Origin: Aquatica leii
Lineage: Eukaryota; Arthropoda; Insecta; Coleoptera; Lampyridae
NCBI GenBank assembly: GCA_035610365.1
Contig: CM069433.1
Location: 167,912,882 to 167,976,881, forward strand
Length of the DNA: 64,000 bases
Direction: 5' to 3'
Shown: positions 24,060-35,439 of the stretch, one piece after another
How positions within the stretch are numbered: position 1 is the first letter of the stretch
Layout: each line of letters begins with the position of its first letter
Translations under genes and position numbers: made by a program
The notes under the pieces: model-generated
The model's input: the letters and a program-made list of their open reading frames with translations, nothing else
Told to the model about the DNA's origin: nothing
Databases searched by the model: none

Positions 24060-24480
24060 AGAAAAATTGACTTGTTTGAAGTCTGGTAGTTTTACAATAA
24101 CATTAACAGAAGTTTGAGGGCAGTGAACTTAAAATAATGTACGCTTTGGAAACGTCCATCTGCGTGAATCAGTGTTGCTAGAATACGCATCAGCATTTAA
24201 AATAAATCGTCTAGACCTAAGCATAGAGTCTCTGACTTGACCTATATCTAAAATCAGATTTTCTATTTCTGTTGCATCATCTTGCATAGCTAAGCAATTT
24301 CTTTAATAAATGCGATTGATATCGTGCAGCTTGAAATCGTTTATTTTATAGCTTCTGATGTTGACAGCATCAATTGGTTTGTAGTATTCTTTATAAAGTT
24401 ACCATGGCACGATTTCCATATTTAAAAATATATCTATGCAATCTTTTTTTCTATCGGTGACGTCAACATTTAAAACTACT
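24060..24480 (-). pseudogene. Unidentified coding relic, ~130 codons in one frame with few stops
   Basis: A single minus-strand frame from about 24470 to 24060 reads as protein with only three internal stops. It includes 'VDVTDRKKDCIDIFLNMEIV', then 'YYKPIDAVNIRSYKINDFKL', 'MQDDATEIENLILDIGQVRD', 'SMLRSRRFILNADAYSSNTD' and 'SRRWTFPKRT'. Balanced amino-acid composition in DNA this AT-rich points to a former gene. None of the standard transposase, reverse transcriptase or integrase motifs is present, and I do not recognise the family. An old integrated virus gene, a host pseudogene or part of a larger mobile element are all open. Confidence 0.45.
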
Positions 24481-25245
24481 ATTTAAATAGATAGCTTTTA
24501 CTAAAGCGTACTTTTATTACTCATCAGATAAGTCGATCTGCTCGAACTTTGAAAGCGTTAAATTTGATTAAATGCGACAACCGACTATTTTTATTGAGTA
24601 CGTGTATTTTGCGTGTTATAATTTATGTCCTAAATATTTATTAGGTTTGAATTGATGTAGTAACTAACGCTTCATTAAATGGTTCATGGGTGGTCAACAT
24701 TAATACTACAATGTAATTCTGATATACTTCCATGCGTGATTTAATTTTACAACATTAAATTACTTTGATAGGCATTGATTGGTGACAGTCATAAAAAGAA
24801 ACAAAACTAATAATTGGTTACTTTTACATTATGGTATTGCAAACTGAAAAATAGAACAATATTATACTAGGAACCACAAACTATTTATTTGTAATTCAAC
24901 TTGTCAAAAAATGTCTGTGTGACTGCGTATGATGATTGTGTTTGAAAAGTACATGGAAAAAACTTGATAAGTCAATTTTTTGAGAAAATGGAGCTGAATA
25001 TTATACAGTGCAAGTGGCAACGTTTCATATGGGTACAGGTTACAGGCTATAAATGTGTGTAGTCAAAGATTTTATACAGATTTAATATTGCAGTACAGGG
25101 AAAAAACATGAGTAGTCCATGCGTTGCAGGGAAAGAATGTGCTAAGTCAGAGCAACAACACTGTAATGTTTCATTCGCATTCGTTAGTCTAACTGCGTAT
25201 TTGTCGGAGTTTTGTTGATTGTCGTTATGTACACTATTGTTTAAT
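24481..25245. other. AT-rich stretch without recognised gene
   Basis: Nothing recognised. The last ~200 bp may be the 5' flank of the GQNKN-family relic. Confidence 0.3.
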
Positions 25246-25450
25246 TATGTCTAGTGACGAAGATGTGCAGCAAGTGTTTGTACCAAGAAACGTATGAAAA
25301 CTGGTCGTTTAACGAAAGTAAATAAAAAATTACGTTTACAAAACCACGAGGAGGGACCAGATTGTAGATCTACAAGTCTGAAATGTTTTACTGTAATTTC
25401 TTTGGAAGAAAGGTAAAAGGTGTTAAAACAGTTCTGGTACTTCATTTTAT
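25246..25450 (+). pseudogene. GQNKN-family (DUF7869-like) relic, N-terminal part
   Basis: The start near 25246 opens 'MSSDEDVQQVFVP', then in a shifted frame 'HEEGPDCRSTSLKCFTVISL' and 'EER.KVLKQFWYF'. A Cys-containing block followed by 'SLEER' is the usual N-terminal part of the same family as the relic at 8460-9800. The gene is cut at about 25450 by a BEL/Pao element and resumes at 27522. Confidence 0.6.
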
Positions 25451-25576
25451 GTTAAATCTTTAGTCTTTAATTAATCGCAGTTAGTAGAGAATATTAAGGG
25501 CTTCCTTCTGACCAACCGGTGTTACGTTTCGTTAGGAAGGACCACAAAAATATCTGCAGAACCAGACAACACAAAC
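25450..25576 (+). repeat. 5' LTR of BEL/Pao element (shortened)
   Basis: It aligns with the right LTR from 'agtctttaattaatcgcag' to 'cagacaacacaaaca'. The first ~60 bp of the right LTR has no counterpart here. It is followed by 'tttatggtccttcgactcgg', a position and sequence expected of a BEL-type primer binding site. Confidence 0.7.
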
Positions 25577-25806
25577 ATTTATGGTCCTTCGACTCGGATC
25601 TGCAGCAATCGAAGATAATCGCAATAAGAAAAAATCGTATCGCAATCAAAATTAATCTTAACATCATCTCAAAATCCAAATCGTTTACAACGCAAGCGCA
25701 AAACATTCTTTGCTTACCGTTAATCCTTAACCCAAATTTTCCCTTGCTGACAATTGTTTGAATTTCTTGAAATATTCTATTCGAGTTAAAAGATTAATAT
25801 TTTCAA

Positions 25807-26860
25807 TTGATCAACGAATATTTAGCATTAGGCCACATGTCCAAATTCTCACTAAACGCAAACTCTCAAGATTTTATTCAACCAACAATCAAGGCTATGA
25901 GCATGGATATTGAACCAATTAACTTGCCAAGATATTATTTACCCCACCATGCGGTTTTAAAATCAACCTCATTAACCACAAAATCGCTAATTGTTTTTGA
26001 CGGAAGTGCAAAATCTGACTCTGGAATATCAATAAATCAAACTCAGTTGGCTGGTATAGTTGTGCAAAATGACTTATTTTCAAATCTTACACAATTTCGC
26101 GAATTCAGCGTTATTTTAACCGGAGACGTCGAAAAAATATATCGGCAAATGTTGATGAACCCAAACGAAAGAAAGTTTTAATCTATTCTTTGGCGAGAGA
26201 AACCTAACCACCAAGTTGATACTTTTAAATTAAACACAGTTACGTATGGCACTGCATCTGCCAGCTATGTGTCAACCAGATGTTTGCAACATCTAGCACA
26301 TTTAAATTCAGAAAAGCATACAAGAGCATCTCAAATTTTAAATTCAAATTTTTACGTAGATGATCTACTAGTTTCAGTTAACTCAGTTGAAGAAATCAAA
26401 AATCTTAAAAATGAGTTAACAATACTTGCTTTTGCAAGTTTTCCGCTATGAAAATTTCTGTCCAATCACCCCGAGATTTTGAACCAAAAGGAAAATAAAA
26501 ATTCATTTTAAACTATTCCTCTTGGAGAAAGAGAAAACTGTAAGACATTAGGTGTAATTTGCAATTCAGAATTTGACTTAATACAATTTGACATCATAAT
26601 CAATTCTAACGAAACCCTGATTAATAGAAGAACAATCTTGTCAATTATTTCAAAAATCTTTGACCCTTTGGGCTTAGCCACTGCGATTACAATACAGAAA
26701 AATTTGAATTCAAAAACTCTGAGAAATTCATTTAGATTGGGATGAAAGCTTACCTCAAACTTTAAATACGGAGTGACAAGATTTGTAATCTCACTCACCA
26801 TTATTAACCAAGTTATGGATCCCAAGATGTCTAATTCCATCAGATGCACAAATAATTCAG
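25807..26860 (+). pseudogene. BEL/Pao reverse transcriptase relic
   Basis: A 124-codon frame (25807-26181) contains 'YYLPHHAVLKSTSLTTKSLI' then 'VFDGSAKSDSG' and 'VILTGDVEKIYRQMLMNPNE', which are the fingers and first palm aspartate of BEL/Pao reverse transcriptase. After a stop, a second frame (26269-26451) has 'NFYVDDLLVSVNSVEE' with the catalytic YVDD. Further down 'RTILSIISKIFDPLGLA' is the conserved DPLG block before the RNase H. Normal product is the polymerase that copies the element's RNA into DNA. Stops and the downstream deletion make it inactive. Confidence 0.85.
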
Positions 26861-27122
26861 ATACACGGTTTTTCTGACAGCAGTTCCACGGTTTATGGCG
26901 CGTGAGTTTACGTAAGAACTAAAAACGCATTAAACTAAATCCAAACTAAATTAATTTGCGCAAATTCCACGTTTAAAACTCTCAGCCACTCAACTCTTAG
27001 CGGCATTAATAAAACGAGTTAGCACCTCTCTTAATACTCAGTCTTGCAAGACATTTTAATGGACAGATTCCACCATAGTGCTAAATTAGATAAATTTAGA
27101 TTTAGATTTTAACTTAATCAAA

Positions 27123-27326
27123 TTGCAACGCACGGTTTCTAACAATTCTTTAATGGGCAATTTGCCCTCAAAAAGAGTACAATACGAAGCACCTCCATTT
27201 TATAAAAAGGGTCTAGATTATGCTGGCCCGATTCTAATTCGTGATCGAAAAACAAGAGACGTAAGAGATCTCCAATCATACAATTGTTTATTGGTTTGCA
27301 GTGATGGTAAGATAGTAGCCAAATAA
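27123..27326 (+). pseudogene. BEL/Pao integrase fragment
   Basis: 'NLPSKRVQYEAPPFYKKGLD' followed by 'YAGPILIRDRK' is the start of the BEL integrase catalytic core, with the first catalytic aspartate in 'LDYAGP'. The open frame ends 8 residues after 'NCLLVCSDG' and the right LTR begins at 27334, so nearly all of the integrase is deleted. Confidence 0.8.
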
Positions 27327-27333
27327 GGTCTTA

Positions 27334-27521
27334 TGTAATCGGTGTGTAATTGTATATATGTGTATTTTGTGTATATTAAAGCAGAATAAGCCAACATTTC
27401 TTTGGTCTTTAATCAATCGCAGTTAGTATAGCATATTAAGGGATTCCTTCTGACCGATCGGTGTTACGTTTGCGTTGGTAAGGACTACACAAATATCCGC
27501 AGAACCATACAACACAAACAA
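27334..27521 (+). repeat. 3' LTR of BEL/Pao element
   Basis: It starts TG and ends CA. Its 3' 120 bp match the left LTR, with scattered substitutions. The host relic resumes immediately after it. Confidence 0.7.
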
Positions 27522-29010
27522 GTTCAATGCAATGCATTTTTAGAATGTCCAAAGCCTCTATTTGTCTGGATTAATTTCGGCCACACTGATAATGCAAAGA
27601 CGTTGTCGATTACCGGAAGAGAAGATCTTTGCGCGGCTTCCTTCCAGTACAAAATTCGCGTTTGCAAAGATCATATTGTTATTGATCTTCCTGTGTGCGT
27701 CACAGCTTTTATATGAAACCTAAAATAACAAGGAGGAGAATTGTGACAATACAGAATTCTTTGATAATGTTTGGTACAGCTCCAATGGATGCAAAAGGGA
27801 AACACTTATCGAGACACCACAAGCTTTCAGAAGATGCATAGAACCGTATTTGTCACCACATAAGTTCATTTAAAGGAAGTGGAAGTCACTACAGTACCAA
27901 CAAGTCTAAAAGAGTGTATTTACCCGAGGAACTAAGTATCAGAAAAATGTACGACATGTACTTACGAAAGCAGAAAAGTTCAATATTTGTTTTGGTTATC
28001 TTTGCTTGGATACTTGTAGTACCTGTGACGAGTTTACAGCCACAGTTAAAGTATTAATACTTAAGCTTTGGGGTAACTTGACTCAAGAGAAGAAAGAAAT
28101 CAACAAAATATTAGACAGTTAACTATTGTTAATGACGTCCATAAGAAAAAGGCTATGATCTTCTATTCTAGTAATCCAAAAAACTGCTTGATATAGAAGC
28201 TGTTTGCATGGACTTTCAAAAAAATCTACCGCTACCCAGTATACCTAGTGGAAAGGTATATTACAAACGACAGCTTTCATTTTTCTCTTTCAATATTCAT
28301 ACTCAGCCACGTAGATTGTGTGTTCTATACTTATACTAAAAAAATAGGCAAAAAGGGAGCAAACGAAGTGTGTTTCTTTTTGTATGGCTATATTACAAAT
28401 CATCTTTCAAGCGAAGTAAAAAATTTTATAATATTTTGTGACTCTTGCGCAGGCCAAAATAAGAATTTTACAACTTTTCGTCTTTTCCATTACCTTGTTC
28501 AAAACATGATTTTCTACAGTTAAACTTGTTTTTCTTATTCGAGGACACTCCTACATGGAGTGCGATAAAACAAGGAGAAAATTAACTGCAAAATAAGGAC
28601 TGAGTTAACTCAAGACTGGATAAAAACCTTCGAAGAGACAAGACGGAAACCAACTCTATTCAAAACAAAAAGGTGAATCAAAGTTTTATTAGGGATTGGA
28701 ATGCATTTTTAGAACAGCTGTATACCAAAAAATGTCCATTTGTATCACGGCCAATTAGGGATTTGCTGGTGACATTGGAACATCCTCGACTGGTTAAGCA
28801 TTGCGATTCATACAATGCTACTTATGTTGAATCTATTACAGTCCAACAAATTCGTACAAGAATTAAGTCTCCACGCTTGCACCAAAGGAGTTTTTATTTC
28901 TACATCGAGCTTATAATGGTAACACCATGGAATTTTTTATTTAATGTTACAAAAGGAGCTGCTAGCAAATACATGGTTTTGAAACTTATTTTGAACAAAC
29001 TCGATTGACT
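27522..29010 (+). pseudogene. GQNKN-family (DUF7869-like) relic, main part
   Basis: After the BEL insertion the coding relic continues: 'FQYKIRVCKDHIVIDLPVCV' near 27640-27700, 'GSGSHYSTNKSKRVYLPEEL' then 'SIRKMYDMYL' near 27880-27960, 'CLDTCSTCDEFTATVKVL' near 28000-28050, and 'VKNFIIFCDSCAGQNKNFTT' near 28420-28470 inside an 91-codon frame. The last frame (28673-29008, 111 codons) carries 'FIRDWNAFLEQLYTKKCPFV' and runs to the stop. The order of motifs equals that of the copy at 8460-9800. Stops and frameshifts show it is dead. The family is repeated widely in insects, which suggests a mobile element, but I saw no terminal repeats around either copy. Confidence 0.75.
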
Positions 29011-29995
29011 GACAAACCACGTTCTCTTTTCTGTAGTCTTCATTTGTTAAGATAATTAAATGTCAATTTTTTTTATGAAGACAATAAAAAAATTGTACAT
29101 CAAAGAACAAAAAGTTTTTATATTGATTCTTTTTGAATCAAATGTGTACAACAACCACTGTTTTGCAATAATTCACAAAACTCTCTTTTGCTAGTTTGTT
29201 GTCTGTTTTATCCTGAATAAAAATGTCTTTAGACAACCATACCATTTCTATAATATGTCAAAATACGTACCCACTATGTTAAAAACAACTTCTTTTGTTG
29301 CGTTTTCTTCTACTTTTGTGAATTCATCTTATTGCATTCTGACTGAGATGGATATTCCGCAGTCGGACGATGGTTAACAATGACTATGCTCAGATCGGCG
29401 AGTAGTCATGGGTCCCTGTTTCTAACCCAGTTGAAACTGAACCGATCCCTAAAATTATGGGCACTAGGTATCTAACAAGTGACTCCACGAGACCACCACC
29501 TTTCTGGTCGCCGTCCGTACTTAGTGCTATCACACATCAATAGTAAGAACTACATATAATCAATCCTAATTACACGACTAATAAATGATCACAAATAAAA
29601 AAATAGTATTTACTGGTTAAGGCCACTTAATTTAAAGTAAAATAAAATAGATAAATAATTTCAAACCATTTATGATATTGCCTTGGAAACTAAATCTTGA
29701 ACCTTGAAAAAACTAGTAAACTACTCTACTGAAAATAAAACATTGTGTTAACTACATTTACATGTATTTTTAAAATTGCCAAAAACCAGTAACAATAACA
29801 AATATTTGTGTTAACCCAAGCTAACACCTGTACACTAAGACCAACATATGATCATATAGCTCTTCCACATCAAAAAACACAAACTTTTTGCAATTTCCCA
29901 CTATCAACTGCGTCCTACTATACACCAGCACTTTACAAATACTGAAAATGTGGATGTTTTTACATATAAAAAGTTGCTGTCTTACATGAAACGTC
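29011..29995. other. Non-coding stretch with a GC-richer patch
   Basis: No gene recognised. About 29340-29540 is clearly less AT-rich than its flanks and reads like part of a repeat consensus, but I could not assign it. Confidence 0.3.
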
Positions 29996-29997
29996 TG

Positions 29998-31105
29998 TTA
30001 CAAGCTATAGGTCTTACGAACCTTGCACGGCCAACTCACACTAGTCGGAGATAAAGGAGATTAAAAAAAATAGAATGTAAAGGGCGCTAGATCTCACTAA
30101 GTAAAACTTCTGTTTCTATCAAAACAGAAGGTCCAAGCTTGTAACGAAATCAGGTTCGTAATCCTAAACGGACCAAAAAAAGAAAGATAGATAAATATGT
30201 ATAACAACTTTAATTTAATATCGTAGATTATTAACAACGAACACAGGAAATTTTGTAGTACATTCCGCGGTCCATAAATGCCGGAAGTATCGGCAACACA
30301 CAATACATAGGTTTACACATAGGGTGTCAATGGCGAAGAAAATTACATTGATAATGACAAGTATCTATGATTTACAGCATGCGATATACAAAATAATTAA
30401 TGAAAACACCTAATTGGTATTGAAACAATTATTGTAATTGCGTAAGTTAAAACAAGCAAAATTTCGTGAGACACTTTTCTGACAACGCAAAAGTAATTAA
30501 ATAAAACTTACCCACAATCCAGTACTTGCCCGAAGAAAACGTTTTCCTTGATGAGTCGATCTGGAATATATTGTTACAAGCTTATAGGTCTTACGAACCT
30601 TGCACGGCCAACTCACACAGTCGGAGATAGGGAAGGTTCAAATAAATAAGACTTAGAGGGCGCCAGAACTTTTATAAGTAAAACTTCTATCTCGATCAGG
30701 GCAGAAGGTTCAAACTTGTAAAGAATTTCAGGTTCGTATCCTTGTTACCCTGGTGTTCGTGTAACCAACATAAGAAAATATATGTTACCATAAAGAAAAG
30801 ATAAAGTAGGTATAACAACTTTAATTTAATTACGTAGATTATTAACGAGTCTCAGAAATTCTCAATCTATAAATGCCGGAAGTATCGGCAACACACAATG
30901 CATACGTTTGCACGATGTCGATAGCGAAGAAAATTACATAACAAATATCGTTTGTACACAGCATGCGATACACACGAAATAATTACTGAAACTACCTCAG
31001 TGGTATTGAAACAATGATTGTAATTACAAAATAATTAAACAAACTTACCCACAATCAAATACCTACTTGTTCGAAGAAAACGTTTTCCTCGTTGAGTGAG
31101 CCTGG
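29998..31105. repeat. Tandem pair A (two ~550-bp copies)
   Basis: Both copies begin 'ggtcttacgaaccttgcacg' a few bases in and share 'gccggaagtatcggcaacac', 'gcgaagaaaattaca' and 'cgaagaaaacgttttcct'. Divergence and indels are moderate. Confidence 0.85.
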
Positions 31106-31112
31106 AATAAAT

Positions 31113-32256
31113 TTGAATAGCAAATCGTGTCAACACAATGACTCACGAAAGCAAGATCTACAAAATTGTTAATTACTACCAAAAAAAAGTACACATAAGA
31201 ACCCGATTATCGAATGCTGTAGTACACATTCAGTAAAAGTTGGTTTTGCAGTAGTTTGCCGCATGAGTAGAATCTTGAAGAAAAGTTCTTGTCTTCATTT
31301 TTAGTTTTAGACATAGGCCTTACAGAGTTATACTCGTCCCATGAAGGTATTTGTCGATATTAAACCCTGATCGATAAAGCATCGAAACCTACAGCCAAAA
31401 ACGTGGCGGGACGGCTATCAAATTAAGAAGAAAATTACCAAAGAAAAATAGCTTACCCTGTGATAAATAAACTACTTAAAATGCGTAATGAAATTATAAT
31501 TTTATTTTCATTAACGTCGATGTTGTTAGAAACTTCAAATTTTAAACATCACAGGCCATTTTAAGTAGTTGCCGGTTTTACGTCTTGACAGGAAATGACA
31601 GTAAAAAGAAAACTCGGCAGAGGGCGTCAAAACCGAAATCTAATTTTAATTCAACCAATATACAGGGTATTACGTTATGAAATTTTTGCACGTAACAATA
31701 TATGAACAGCAGATCGTGTCAACACAATGACTCACGAAAGCAAAAATCTACAAAATTCTTAATTTTAATTAATGCTAAAAGAAATTAGACATAAAAATCC
31801 GGTTATCGAATGCTGTTGCACACATTAAAGTAAAAGTTGATATCGCAGTCGATTGATGCATAAGGAGTAGTACCTAGGAGAAAAGTTCTTGTCGAGACTT
31901 CGTTTTTAGCTTTAACGTAGGCCTTCCAGAATTATAATCGTTCCATGACAATGTTTGGTCGATATTAACCCCTCATCGATCGAGAAACATCAAAACATGC
32001 GACTAATACGTGACGGGGCGTGTGGGTGATGAATAAACTAATAGAAATGCGTTTTTATCCTAACTTTCATAAACGCCGATGATGTTATAGAATTAAAATT
32101 TAAACATCACAAGCACTATTTTAAGTAGTTGACGGTTTAACGTCTTGACAGGAAACGAAGTAAAACGAAACTCGCTAGAGGGCGCCGAAAATAGAAATCT
32201 AACTTTAGCGTAAAGGATATACAGGGTATTACATTTAGAAATTCATGCACGTAACA
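31113..32256. repeat. Tandem pair B (two ~570-bp copies)
   Basis: Both copies share 'tcgtgtcaacacaatgactc' near their start, 'gaaaagttcttgtc', 'aagtagttg.cggttt.acg', 'cgtcttgacaggaaa' and the end 'gcacgtaaca'. Unit B is not recognisably related to unit A. Confidence 0.85.
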
Positions 32257-34429
32257 CGTCGAAATCACCGTTTTGTGTCAAAAAAAATATGATGCCAGTT
32301 TATGCTTATGAAGGTAATGTTGGTAATTGCGTTGTACGGAGCATGTCAGGCGGAAGAATTACGTTTACTAAATTTTAAAAGTTTTGAAAAATGATGTATA
32401 AGATTGCGGATATATTTTAGTCAATGACATTACATGACACGAAAGCAAAGAAAAACTAGTCTTTACAGTTAAATCGGAAAATGGAGTAAACGGAATTGAG
32501 CTTCGCAACAAGTATTTGAATTTAAGAATAAACTAATGTGGATCATTGCAGATTATTTATATTTTATAAACAGGGCATGAATTCACTTAGGGTTATCTGG
32601 CCAATGAATTTCACAGACCATTGTTTTTGAAGGACATATCTTGACCGACAAGAGAGCTGACAAGCAAGTTTTGAAGAAACACGGCGGCTGGCGTAGTAGT
32701 GTACAACATTTATTAACGAAGTCATTAACAGGTGAAATTTATACAGGAAAGAACATTTTTTTTACTACTGATTGCAAAAGTGAAGGAAGCTTTTTTTTAC
32801 TTTTATGTGTAAGAAAGTTTTTAAACAAATCTGTAAAACTGAAGCATTTTAATTGATTTTGTATTTCTTAAATGTATGATTTAAGTTTATAAAAACAAAA
32901 TTATCTATAATAAATTATAAATTAACAGACTTTTTTTACAAATTAAACTAGATGTAGAACCTGGTAACGCCAAATAAAATTGTAACTGAAACGAAAACGG
33001 CCTCTGTAAATTTTTATCAATTATAATCGACCTATAACTATTTAACGTTTTGTTTTCTTCTGTAGAGTTAATCACGTTCACGTGCCAATATTTTAATTTA
33101 GTTTATGGTGATTAATAACGATTAAATTATGTAAGCAACTTTCTTGTGTTTGTTTTTTGGTTAATTAGTCATTTTTCATTCGGTGCGTTTAATAAGCTTT
33201 CTCAATACTGCGTCAAAGCGCAGTTTAAAAGTATTGCTTTTTAGAATATATAACTAAAGTAAAGCTTCTTAAGTCTTTAATCAAACCGTACAATAAATTA
33301 ACCCGAAATTTCTCCGCAAGCTGTTACATACATAAAAACGTTCTAGTAAAAGTTGGAACAAAATTTATGTATAAACCTATTACGCAACGTAGAACTTGTG
33401 CCATAAAATAGCAATATCCGAAAATATCAACTGTAATATTAATATAAATTTGTTTTTGATAAACTGTTTTATTTATTTAATATTTTTTCCACAAATTTAA
33501 ACGCAATTAATATTGATGGCAATGCGCGTGTAAAAATTTATTTCTGCGTCAAATTTTTATTACAGTTGCAATTAACATAAAAGCATAAAAAAAGATAGCG
33601 AAACAGTGAATCAAAACGTTAGGACGCGGACGTTGGGGTTACGAAGCCGCGTTCTAAAGGTCGATGGCCGCCCGGACCTTTCCCAACCACACATACTTTA
33701 TTGGATCAGGATCTATAGATATTTCACACTGCATGAACTAAAGGAAAATAATGCTTTGTATTTGAATATAAAGTGCAATGTCACGTTACAGTTACGCAGT
33801 AAGAAGATAATTTAAGTATATTGTTGGCAAACTTTAAAGAAATTATTTCTTTTTAAGTACTTGTGCTTTTATTTAATTACGGAGGTATTCAATTAAACGG
33901 TATTGTTTAACTAATATTTTTGTTTTCAAAAGGCAAATCAAATTCTGAATGCTTTCTCCAATATTTTCACTTGCTACTTAATTGAATCTTTGTTGTTTTT
34001 ACGTGGGTTGCGTTTAGTATGATTTAGCAATAGAAAACATGAGCTACGCTGGTAAATGTAATTAGAACATACTTGAGTAGAAATAGTAGGTTGAAACGCG
34101 AATAACAAAAATTATACCGTGAAAACTGCAAAAAAATGTAAGCTATAATTAGCCATAAAAGTGAAAAACGAAGTTATGCTTAACTACAATTTGATTAAAA
34201 AAATTTCATTAGAAAATTCCTCAAAAATACTTCAATGCAAAGAATTTATTAATGGTACGGTAGCTCTTGTGGTAAACTTTGTAATAGAAGAATTCTAAAA
34301 TAGTTTTACGGGCAGTAGCTGATTTTTACATTTCTGCGTTGATTCCACCTGGTTATTACTACTATCACTGCTATTTCTCTTAACATCATTTTTTCTAAAA
34401 TTGTTTAAGATGCTTTTAATTTGTTCGCG
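32257..34429. other. AT-rich stretch without recognised gene
   Basis: Short frames at 32641-32856 and 33606-33815 match no family I know. No repeat ends were seen. Confidence 0.35.
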
Positions 34430-34450
34430 TGTTTTTTTTTTTTTTTTTGA
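34430..34450. repeat. Poly(T) tract
   Basis: About 20 consecutive T residues end just before the LINE relic that starts near 34480. On this strand it does not look like that LINE's own 3' tail. Confidence 0.8.
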
Positions 34451-34479
34451 TCACATATAAAAGTACATACAACAAAGTA

Positions 34480-35385
34480 AAAGAAAAAGTACAAATGGGG
34501 GGAAAAAGATCAAAAGATTTTGATATGAATAGGGGAATTTAGCAAGGAGATAGCCTTAGTCGTACGCTATTCATATTAATAATGGACAAGATAATCAAAA
34601 ATACTAAAAAAATGACAAAAAGTCTCCAGGTAATGATAGGATACACAAATACGCTACCAGTGAAAATGGAAGAACTGTTGATGACATAATATTAGTGGCG
34701 GAGACACAGCATAGACTACAGTCCTTACTAAACATTTGGGTAGAAGAGATAGAACAGAAGAATATGAACAATAGCACTAAAAAGTGTAAATACATGAAGA
34801 TAAACGGAAGGAAAATTTAAAAAATAATATGCAAAGGAAAACATCATGCGAGTATCTAGGAGTGATGTTCACAAACGATAGAAAAATAGACCTTGAAAAT
34901 ACAAACATAGATATACTACAGCCTAAACAACACAATATTTGGTAAGAGAGAAATAGAACAAAAGATAAACCTTATATAACTATATCAGCATACCAACGTT
35001 GCTATACATTAGTGAAACATGGGTAACAAATAAAAAACATAAAAGTATAATAAATTCAGCTGAAATGAAGCAATTAAGAAGAATTTCAGCAAAGACAAAA
35101 TGGACCGCTTAACGATCATATTAGAGAAGAGTTAAAGCAGGAACCGATAGAAACAAAAATCAAGAGAAAACTAAATTGGTATGGACACATAATTAAAAGG
35201 AAGCAGACCACTGGTAAGAAAAAAATATTGAGGCGAAAAAACATGGTAAAAGAAGAAAGGATAAGTCGGAGAAATAATAGATGGAACAGATAGAAGGGAT
35301 AGGGAGAGAGAGAGAGAAGTAAGACACTACAGCAAATGAAGAAGATAATTGCAGAACGGAAGAAGTAAAAGAAATGGATAAATTA
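34480..35385 (+). pseudogene. LINE reverse transcriptase relic (palm to C-terminus)
   Basis: Translation gives 'QGDSLSRTLFILIMDKIIKN' near 34540 (the QGDSLSPxLF motif before the palm), then in another frame 'DDIILVAETQHRLQSLLNIW' (the catalytic DD), then 'CEYLGVMFTNDRKID' near 34850 and a C-terminal 'LNWYGHIIKRK' near 35190 followed by basic residues. The WYGH...basic tail is typical of RTE-like LINE proteins in insects. Several stops interrupt it. The stretch 35385-35455 is a TA/TAA-rich simple sequence and may be its 3' tail. Confidence 0.75.
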
Positions 35386-35439
35386 AGATTAATATTATAA
35401 TCTTAAATCAATTATTATTATAATTATATTATATATATA

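Larger units (their letters stand above)
25450..27521 (+). mobile_element. BEL/Pao LTR retrotransposon, internally deleted
   Basis: Two directly repeated LTR ends (25450-25576 and 27334-27521) enclose a pol relic. Gag and protease are missing or unrecognisable, and most of the integrase is deleted. It sits inside the GQNKN-family gene, so it inserted later than that gene. A target duplication could not be made out. Confidence 0.82.
29996..32256. mobile_element. Probable solo LTR with 4-bp target duplication and A-A-B-B internal repeats
   Basis: The block starts TGTTAC (29996-30001) and ends GTAACA (32251-32256), a TG...CA inverted terminus. It is flanked by CGTC on both sides (29992-29995 and 32257-32260), as expected for LTR-element integration. 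Inside, unit A occurs twice in tandem (about 29998-30570 and 30573-31105) and unit B twice (about 31113-31697 and 31703-32256). Each B copy ends 'gcacgtaaca'. There is no open frame of note. At 2.26 kb it is long for an LTR, in part because of the duplications. The orientation is not known, and an autonomous partner is absent from the window. Confidence 0.68.

Noticed and set aside
26508..26849. 113-codon minus-strand frame
   Set aside because: It is antisense to the BEL/Pao reverse transcriptase relic, whose 'FDPLGLA' motif is on the plus strand.
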